From the NCBI GenBank assembly GCA_031276985.1, contig JAISMA010000059.1, positions 1 through 10,466 of the forward strand: DNA of 10,466 nucleotides, written 5' to 3'. Source of the DNA: Helicobacteraceae bacterium. GTDB lineage: Bacteria; Campylobacterota; Campylobacteria; Campylobacterales; SZUA-545. Below the pieces are notes generated by a model. The model was not told where the DNA came from. It worked only from the letters and a program-made list of their open reading frames with translations, and did not search any database. Positions 6,065-10,466 of the stretch are shown piece by piece. Position numbers and translations under genes: made by a program. Within the stretch, counting starts at the first letter, position 1, and the number at the start of each line of letters is the position of its first letter.

Positions 6065-7128
6065 GCGGCTTAATCGACAAACTGCTGTTTCCGCTACTGC
6101 GCGTAGCTTATACGGGCATTTACGCCGGCGGCAAAAAGGCGAATTTGCTAACGCGCATATACCAAAACAGAAAACTTATCAAAGAAGAGCGCCGCGAATT
6201 TGAAACGCCAAACGGTATTCCAAGCGGCGCTATGTTTGAATATCTCCAAAGATTAGAAAGACGCAACGCTTACGTTTACGTAGCGACGGCGTTAGCCAGC
6301 ATAAATCAGGGCGCGTTGCCAAGTTGCGATCCGAATTTTTTCCGCAAAATGCATATACAAACCGATAACATCGCCACCGTTTTTATGGATAATAAATGGT
6401 CGGTCTACGCCAGCGTTTTCGATTTGGAAGAGATACAAAAAAAATACGAACCAATAGACGGCATAGACTATATTTTTCCCACCGAGACGCTAATAGATTT
6501 TTACAAGAGGCAGATTAAAGTCGAGATCGGCAAAAACGACGCCTTCGCCTTTTTATTATACGCAAAATCCAGCGCAACTTTAGCCATATATCAAAACGAT
6601 ATTTTCATGTATAGCTCGCATATTATTTTTGACGAAGACGTCGACGAAGAAGACGCTGGCGATCAAAACGATATGACGGACTTTTTCGACGAAACGTTAA
6701 GCGACGAAACCATAGAGGCAAATCCTGCGGAAATAAACGACGTCGGCGACGATTTCAACTCTATCGAAGATCTCAACGATTTTATCGCTTCCGACGATCC
6801 AGCCAGCCTCGATACGCTTTCGGAGCCGTCGACGGACGACGATCGCGCCGCGCCGCCCGAACTAGATCTAAGCGAAGACGCGCCGCGATTTAACATACGT
6901 CGAGATATGCTGCTGTTTAACTTTCTTAAAAACTCTTTTAACGTATATTACAAGAACGAACATTTTGCCAGCGCGTTTATTGGTTCAGCCGCAATCTTTG
7001 AAGGATACGAAGGCGCGAAAAGCGCGGCGGATTTTCTAAAAAAAGAGCTTTGCATAGACGCCAAAGTCTATCCGATCGATATAAGCGAAACAGTGTGCAA
7101 AATGGCGCGCGAAGAGGCGGCGTTATGA
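6061..7128 (+). CDS. PilM-like protein with degenerate actin fold and acidic insert
   Basis: I do not recognise a named family directly; the PilM reading comes from position and pattern. In type IV pili PilM is a cytoplasmic actin-like protein that binds the N-terminus of PilN. This 355-residue protein has no clear membrane segment. Residues 161-190 (FAFLLYAKSSATLAIYQN and following strand) resemble the phosphate-loop beta hairpin of PilM, and residues 281-343 (LLFNFLKN, FIGSAAIFEGYEGA, ELCIDAKVYPID) resemble its final subdomain. The Gly-rich nucleotide-binding signatures are largely lost. Between them lies an Asp/Glu-rich, probably disordered insert at about 190-278. The start is GTG 6061, overlapping the recombinase stop as GTGA and preceded by AAAGG at nine bases. 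ATGA overlap joins it to the PilN-like gene, as in pilMN operons. Confidence 0.6.
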   Translation: MSGLIDKLLFPLLRVAYTGIYAGGKKANLLTRIYQNRKLIKEERREFETPNGIPSGAMFEYLQRLERRNAYVYVATALASINQGALPSCDPNFFRKMHIQTDNIATVFMDNKWSVYASVFDLEEIQKKYEPIDGIDYIFPTETLIDFYKRQIKVEIGKNDAFAFLLYAKSSATLAIYQNDIFMYSSHIIFDEDVDEEDAGDQNDMTDFFDETLSDETIEANPAEINDVGDDFNSIEDLNDFIASDDPASLDTLSEPSTDDDRAAPPELDLSEDAPRFNIRRDMLLFNFLKNSFNVYYKNEHFASAFIGSAAIFEGYEGAKSAADFLKKELCIDAKVYPIDISETVCKMAREEAAL

Positions 7129-7652
7129 GCTACTCTTTAACCAAAGCCCGCGCAAAAAGACTGCTAGATACGGACACAAAGCTGTGGATATTGTTTACGG
7201 GTTTTATAATCGCGCTTTTTATAGCGATAAAAATCTTACTAACGATCTTAATAACCGCGCAGGAAATTCGCATGGAATCCTATCGCAAAGAGCGAATTTC
7301 GCAAGAAGAGCAAATGGAAAATCTTCAAAAACAAACGCAGTTAGTTATGCAAGATATTGAAACGGTATCCAGAACGATCGCAAAAAACAAAGTGATTAAA
7401 GATAGTTTAATAAATCTTTTGGATCTAATTCCCGATCAAATATACCTTACCGAAGCGCAAGCATCCGAAAAATCGCTTCGTATTAAAGGCTACACGCCTA
7501 GTCAGGATATATATAACTATCTGCTAAAACCGCCGCTAGAATCAATATTTGCCAAAACCGCCGTCTCGTTTTTATCCAACGGCAAAGGCGGATATGTTTT
7601 TGATAGTCTAAGCGTAATGGACGAGCAAGAAAGATTGTTTTATGGCGAATGA
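7125..7652 (+). CDS. PilN-like inner-membrane assembly protein
   Basis: PilN forms, with PilO, the inner-membrane platform that connects cytoplasmic PilM to the periplasmic parts of type IV pili; GspL plays the equivalent part in type II secretion. The 175-residue protein has that exact build: a short cytoplasmic N-terminus, a transmembrane helix (about 20-44), a long coiled coil (about 47-95), and a ferredoxin-like domain. The strongest signal is LIPDQIYLTEAQ followed by LRIKGYTPSQDIYNYLLKP and ESIFAKTAVSFL, which follows the PilN pattern of xLPxxVYLTxL, a LxIxGxAxS strand-turn, then a helix and a strand. The start is ATG 7125, overlapping the previous stop (ATGA), with GAGG seven bases before. 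It overlaps the next gene by 11 bases. Confidence 0.7.
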   Translation: MSYSLTKARAKRLLDTDTKLWILFTGFIIALFIAIKILLTILITAQEIRMESYRKERISQEEQMENLQKQTQLVMQDIETVSRTIAKNKVIKDSLINLLDLIPDQIYLTEAQASEKSLRIKGYTPSQDIYNYLLKPPLESIFAKTAVSFLSNGKGGYVFDSLSVMDEQERLFYGE

Positions 7653-8199
7653 TAAACCAAGAAATATCGACGTTACAAAAGCCACGTTGTTTACGCTGTT
7701 TATATTTTTTGTCGCGTTTGCGCTAATTTATTTCTCGTTTATTCCCGACGTGCGCCGATTAAAACTTGTTACAATGGCTACGGATCGCTCCGATATGGCG
7801 TTGCGCCAAACCAAAACCGAGCTGAAATTAAGAGAATCAAATCTAGCGGATATGAAGCTGGAGCATAACGACAGATTAAGGGCGCTTGAAAGCGACTTTT
7901 CAATCGAGAATTTTCACAAAGACGCTTCGCGTTTTTTCTCCAAGATCGATCTGCAATCTTTCAGAATTGATCCCATCGCTTCGCTGCAACTGCCTAGAGT
8001 AAATATCGACGAATATAACGTTAGCGCAGAGCTAAACGAGCCCGCCGATTTTTACGATTTTGTCGAATTTATCAACAGCTATAAAAACGCTATAGAACTA
8101 ACGTTGCCAATCACGATCAAAACCGATTCTGGCGATCGCCTGTTGTGGAATTTTGGTTTGAAAATATATCGATCGAATACGGATCAATCCGAGCGTTAA
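7642..8199 (+). CDS. PilO-like inner-membrane assembly protein
   Basis: PilO is the partner of PilN, with the same topology but a different C-terminal ferredoxin-like domain. The 185-residue protein has a short N-terminus, a transmembrane helix (about 13-34), a coiled coil (about 38-85), then a periplasmic domain. That domain has a strand with YNVSAEL (125-131), a helix PADFYDFVEFINSYKNA (134-150), and strands around ELTLPITI and LLWNFGLKIY (152-159 and 167-176), consistent with the PilO fold. Primary-sequence similarity to known PilO is weak from inspection, so the call rests on topology and on its place after the PilN-like gene. The start is ATG 7642, 11 bases inside the previous gene, with only a weak GAAAG site. 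No PilP, PilQ or pilin follows; the operon ends here and runs convergently into tilS. Confidence 0.6.
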   Translation: MANDKPRNIDVTKATLFTLFIFFVAFALIYFSFIPDVRRLKLVTMATDRSDMALRQTKTELKLRESNLADMKLEHNDRLRALESDFSIENFHKDASRFFSKIDLQSFRIDPIASLQLPRVNIDEYNVSAELNEPADFYDFVEFINSYKNAIELTLPITIKTDSGDRLLWNFGLKIYRSNTDQSER

Positions 8200-9136
8200 A
8201 AATATAGCCTCTTATGTGAGGCGGTATCTTTAATCGTCTGCATGATTCGCGGAACGTTTTCGTCATAACAGTTTTTTCGTATGGAGCGATCCAGATCGCG
8301 CCGTTAAAAAAACAGATCGCGATCTTGCGCGCGGCGATAAAACTTTCTTCCTTTTGCATTTTAACGCGCTCCGATTTGCTTGGCAAAATCCCTAGTCGCT
8401 TTAGCGCTAAATCCGCTTTACGAATCGCGTCAATTGCATTTTTATCGATAATGGTTAATTGTTTTACGCATCTTTGAGAATCGGTCGTTTGAAATCTTTG
8501 ATAATCGTTTTGCAACGCAGCGAAAGTCCGCTTGATTCCTTCTTTGTACCTATCTAGTATTGGCGCGGCGAAATCAACGCGGAATTTATTTCTTAAAAAA
8601 CGTCGATCGGCGTTGGATCTATCGATAAAAGTTTTAATTTTTCGATCGTTTACATATCTTTCGATTTCATCTCTAGTTACGGATAATAATGGGCGGATCA
8701 GTCGATAACTTCCGCGATCGTCGATATGTCGCGTTCCAATCAGTTCAAAAAAGCCCGCGCCTTTGCACGTTTGCATCAAAAACCATTCAAACCAATCGTT
8801 TAGCTGGTGCGCCGTGATTAAAGTTTCGTAACCGTTTTCGCGTATAACTTGCTCAAAAAAAGCGTATCTTATTTTTCTCGCGTTTGCTTCAAAGTTATTG
8901 TCGCTTAATTTTACGTCGAGAACGTAAAGTTTTTTCTCGTATTTTTCGCACAACTCTTTAGCGTAAGATACCTCTAAATCGCTTTGCGCTCTAGTATGAT
9001 AGTTGACGATCGCGCAATCAAACTGCGCGTCGTTTTCCATAAGAGTAAAAAAAAGCGCGGTTGAATCCACGCCGCCAGAAAACGCCAAAAGATTTTTGCC
9101 GTTTTTTAGCGCGGTTAAAAGATCGCGGCTAATCAT
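8117..9136 (-). CDS. tilS: tRNA(Ile)-lysidine synthase TilS
   Basis: TilS uses ATP and lysine to change C34 of the CAU-anticodon isoleucine tRNA to lysidine, switching it from AUG to AUA decoding; it is essential in most bacteria. The PP-loop SGGVDS stands at residues 20-25 in LLAFSGGVDSTALFF. Further family features are IVNYHTRAQSDLE, EANARKIRYAFFEQ, LITAHQLNDWFEWFLMQTCKGAG and SNADRRFLRNKFR. At 339 residues it is the short type found in Campylobacterota, with a reduced C-terminal region. The start is ATG 9134-9136, overlapping the cmoA stop by four bases, so translation is probably coupled; the local Shine-Dalgarno sequence is poor. Its last 83 bases are antisense to the PilO-like gene, and the final residues (about 313-339) may be poorly conserved. 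Confidence 0.95.
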   Translation of the reverse strand: MISRDLLTALKNGKNLLAFSGGVDSTALFFTLMENDAQFDCAIVNYHTRAQSDLEVSYAKELCEKYEKKLYVLDVKLSDNNFEANARKIRYAFFEQVIRENGYETLITAHQLNDWFEWFLMQTCKGAGFFELIGTRHIDDRGSYRLIRPLLSVTRDEIERYVNDRKIKTFIDRSNADRRFLRNKFRVDFAAPILDRYKEGIKRTFAALQNDYQRFQTTDSQRCVKQLTIIDKNAIDAIRKADLALKRLGILPSKSERVKMQKEESFIAARKIAICFFNGAIWIAPYEKTVMTKTFRESCRRLKIPPHIRGYIFNARIDPYSIDIFSNQNSTTGDRQNRF

Positions 9137-9840
9137 TTAATCGCGGCAAAAGTCGCAAAATTATTCCACCGCAAAACGCACTCCGCAAACGAAAAACCAG
9201 CGTCTAAAATCATCTCTTTATTCTCTTTTTCGTTATATGGCACAAGCACGTTTTCTAGCGCTTCGCGTTTTTGCGATATTTCATAATCCGAATAACCTTG
9301 AACGCGCTTAAAATCATAATAGCGGTCAATCAGTATTTTATCCAGCTTTCTATGCTCGCACGCAAGTTTTTCGCTGAAAATAAAGATCGCCCCTTTCTTT
9401 AGCCAGCCGCAAATTTTCTTAACGAATTCGCCGCGTTTTGGAGGACGAATAAATTGCAAGAGATAGTTTGCGCTTATCGCGTCCACATCGTCAAACGACA
9501 ATTCGTTTGCGTCTGCGGTTATAAACTCTATATTTGCGCTGAAAGCCGCCGATTTTTCTTTGGCTTTTCGTATCATCGCGGCGGAATTATCCACGCCGAT
9601 TAGCGTTAAGTTTGGATTGATTTTATTAAGCCGCAACAGTAACGCGGCGGTGGAGCAGCCTAGATCGACGACTTTCCCGCCGTCGATCCAGCGCGTAATT
9701 AAATCCGCGACGTAATCTACGCTTTCTAAATATCGCGGCACGCTTCTAACGAGCATATCGTCAAATACGCCGGCTACAGCCGAGTCAAACTCGAACTGCT
9801 TTTCTCTAGGTTTTGCGAAACGATTATCAGCCGCGGACAT
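9133..9840 (-). CDS. cmoA: Carboxy-S-adenosyl-L-methionine synthase CmoA
   Basis: CmoA makes carboxy-SAM from SAM and prephenate; CmoB then uses it to turn ho5U34 into cmo5U34 in wobble positions of several tRNAs. The 235-residue protein matches the family throughout: FEFDSAVAGVFDDMLVRSVP (17-35), SAM motif VVDLGCSTAALLLRL (57-71), IGVDNSAAMI (81-90), NYLLQF, FIFSEKLA, YDFKRVQGYSDYEISQKREA and the closing FATFAAIK. R192 in SQKRE corresponds to R199 of the E. coli enzyme, a residue that contacts the carboxylate and separates CmoA from ordinary methyltransferases. The start is ATG 9838-9840 with AGGG seven bases before. It lies 28 bases downstream of rpsO and overlaps tilS by four bases. CmoB is not in the window. 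Confidence 0.94.
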   Translation of the reverse strand: MSAADNRFAKPREKQFEFDSAVAGVFDDMLVRSVPRYLESVDYVADLITRWIDGGKVVDLGCSTAALLLRLNKINPNLTLIGVDNSAAMIRKAKEKSAAFSANIEFITADANELSFDDVDAISANYLLQFIRPPKRGEFVKKICGWLKKGAIFIFSEKLACEHRKLDKILIDRYYDFKRVQGYSDYEISQKREALENVLVPYNEKENKEMILDAGFSFAECVLRWNNFATFAAIK

Positions 9841-9868
9841 AAAAGCCCTTAGCGTTTTAACGCCAAAG

Positions 9869-10144
9869 TTAGGCTTTATCTTTTAAGCCAAGCTCTTTGA
9901 TAACTGCGGCGTACCTATGAATATCTTTTTGCCTAAGATAGCGTAATAATCTTCTGCGTTGTCCGACCAGTTTCAGCATGCCAAGTTTTGAGCTGTGATC
10001 TTTAATATTGCGCTGCAAATGCGCGGTAAGCGCTTCGATTCTTTGAGTAAGAAGCGCGATCTGAATTGCGGGCGAACCCGTGTCTGTTTCTTTGGAGCTA
10101 AATTTGCCGATAATCTCGGCTTTTTTCGCCTTATCCAAAGCCAT
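9869..10144 (-). CDS. rpsO: 30S ribosomal protein S15
   Basis: S15 is a primary binder of 16S rRNA helices 20-22 and helps form an intersubunit bridge. The 91-residue sequence is typical in length and content: FSSKETDTGSPAIQIALLT (15-33), then RIEALTAHLQ, DHSSKLGMLKLVGQRRRLL with the conserved DHSS rRNA contact (49-52), and RYLRQKDIHRYAAVIKELGL. The start ATG 10142-10144 is preceded by AGGAGG (plus-strand 10150-10155) five bases away, the strongest ribosome-binding site of the window, as fits a highly expressed gene. It leads the series rpsO-cmoA-tilS. S15 represses its own translation in several bacteria; I see no clear regulatory pseudoknot in the short leader. Confidence 0.98.
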   Translation of the reverse strand: MALDKAKKAEIIGKFSSKETDTGSPAIQIALLTQRIEALTAHLQRNIKDHSSKLGMLKLVGQRRRLLRYLRQKDIHRYAAVIKELGLKDKA

Positions 10145-10177
10145 AACGACCTCCTGATAGGTAATTTTGAACGTGAA

Positions 10178-10183
10178 ATCATA
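10178..10183 (-). promoter_or_regulatory. Candidate -10 box for rpsO-cmoA-tilS
   Basis: Read on the minus strand the hexamer is TATGAT, 33 bases upstream of the rpsO start, with a leader of roughly 26 bases containing the AGGAGG site. The -35 region is not consensus, as is usual for this phylum. Confidence 0.5.
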
Positions 10184-10220
10184 CCCGTTTTGCCTTAAAC
10201 CTCGTTTTATCCCCCTTGAA

Positions 10221-10285
10221 TTGCGCCGCGCGCGCCCTCGTCGCTTCTAAAACAAGCGAATATCAAGAGCGTTCAAGCGGCGCAA
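10221..10285. repeat. Nested inverted repeats between the rpsO and 10404 promoters
   Basis: The outer arms TTGCGCCGC (10221-10229) and GCGGCGCAA (10277-10285) are perfect 9-base complements. Inside them TCGCTT (10241-10246) and AAGCGA (10254-10259) form a perfect six-pair stem around CTAAAAC. No T-run follows either stem, so this is not an ordinary terminator. It lies upstream of both candidate promoters, so it should not be part of either leader. Confidence 0.45.
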
Positions 10286-10336
10286 AGCCTCGAAAATTGA
10301 TCTTACTTGCCCTTTGCGAACGCCTCTCGCGTCATT

Positions 10337-10364
10337 TTGGAGATTAGTTTAATTTGTGTAAAAT
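10337..10364 (+). promoter_or_regulatory. Candidate promoter for the gene starting at 10404
   Basis: TAAAAT at 10359-10364 is a fair -10 box, with TTGGAG at 10337-10342 as a weak -35 box and a 16-base spacer. Transcription would start about 30 bases before the ATG. Confidence 0.45.
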
Positions 10365-10403
10365 GGCGGTTTAAGCGCCGCGATTAAAAATTGGCAGGAT
10401 AGC

Positions 10404-10466
10404 ATGAAAACAGACTCGACAAACGTTGAAACAAGCCGCGCAAAAGAGGCTTACGAACGCGCTTTA
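10404..10466 (+). CDS. N-terminus of an unidentified protein (partial, cut by window end)
   Basis: An open frame begins at ATG 10404 with AGGA six bases upstream (10395-10398) and a promoter candidate before it, and runs to the window end for 21 codons. The visible start is MKTDSTNVETSRAKEAYERA, a polar stretch leading into an amphipathic helix. It is too short to assign. The SRAKEAYERA helix is reminiscent of the opening of some PLP-dependent aminotransferases, but that is only a guess. Confidence 0.6.
   Translation, partial: MKTDSTNVETSRAKEAYERAL

Noticed and set aside
8207..8222. Stem GCCTC / GAGGC just after the PilO-like stop as a terminator
   Set aside because: Five base pairs only, with no T-run after it, and it lies within tilS coding sequence.
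9852..9863. Palindrome GCGTTTTAACGC between rpsO and cmoA as a terminator or operator
   Set aside because: Very short loop and stem, no T-run, and genes on both sides are in the same orientation with close spacing.

Overview
The window most likely comes from a member of the Campylobacterota (the former Epsilonproteobacteria), with a G+C content near one half, higher than the classical Campylobacter and Helicobacter genomes. The evidence is gene content and order. A nusA gene is divergent from an HP0268-type small nuclease gene, followed by miaB, a DUF374 acyltransferase and a run of poorly characterised envelope genes. As I recall them, the Campylobacter jejuni nusA/miaB locus and the Helicobacter pylori HP0268-HP0274 locus are arranged the same way. 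NusA is the short form without C-terminal acidic repeats, and TilS is the short form of about 340 residues. A 15-base poly-G tract inside a gene is also typical of contingency loci in this phylum.

Layout. Positions 1-831 are almost gene-free. There is a possible C-terminal scrap of a basic protein (2-127), then about 700 bases holding degenerate direct repeats and palindromes. Two minus-strand genes follow: a SAM-dependent methyltransferase carrying the G15 tract (832-1380) and nusA (1428-2534). From 2615 to 8199 eight plus-strand genes form one very compact operon with seven tight or overlapping junctions: HP0268-like nuclease, miaB, DUF374 acyltransferase, a membrane-anchored TPR-like protein, a Xer-type tyrosine recombinase, and three genes that I read as a diverged PilM-PilN-PilO trio. 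Convergent to it, and overlapping its last gene by 83 bases, is the minus-strand series rpsO-cmoA-tilS (read from 10144 down to 8117). A new plus-strand gene starts at 10404 and runs off the window.

How the genes fit together. One theme is translation: NusA (transcription elongation and antitermination), ribosomal protein S15, and three tRNA modifiers, MiaB (ms2i6A37), CmoA (cmo5U34 precursor) and TilS (lysidine 34). The other theme is the cell envelope. The PilM/N/O-like trio has the topology of the inner-membrane alignment platform of type IV pili and type II secretion systems. It sits next to another single-pass membrane protein and an acyltransferase, but no ATPase, secretin or pilin is in view. 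This cryptic platform is the best candidate for an under-described system here. The second is the phase-variable methyltransferase, which in this read is in the ON frame. At DNA scale, CGATCG and the octamer GCGATCGC are strongly over-represented in both coding and non-coding DNA, resembling the HIP1 phenomenon of cyanobacteria.
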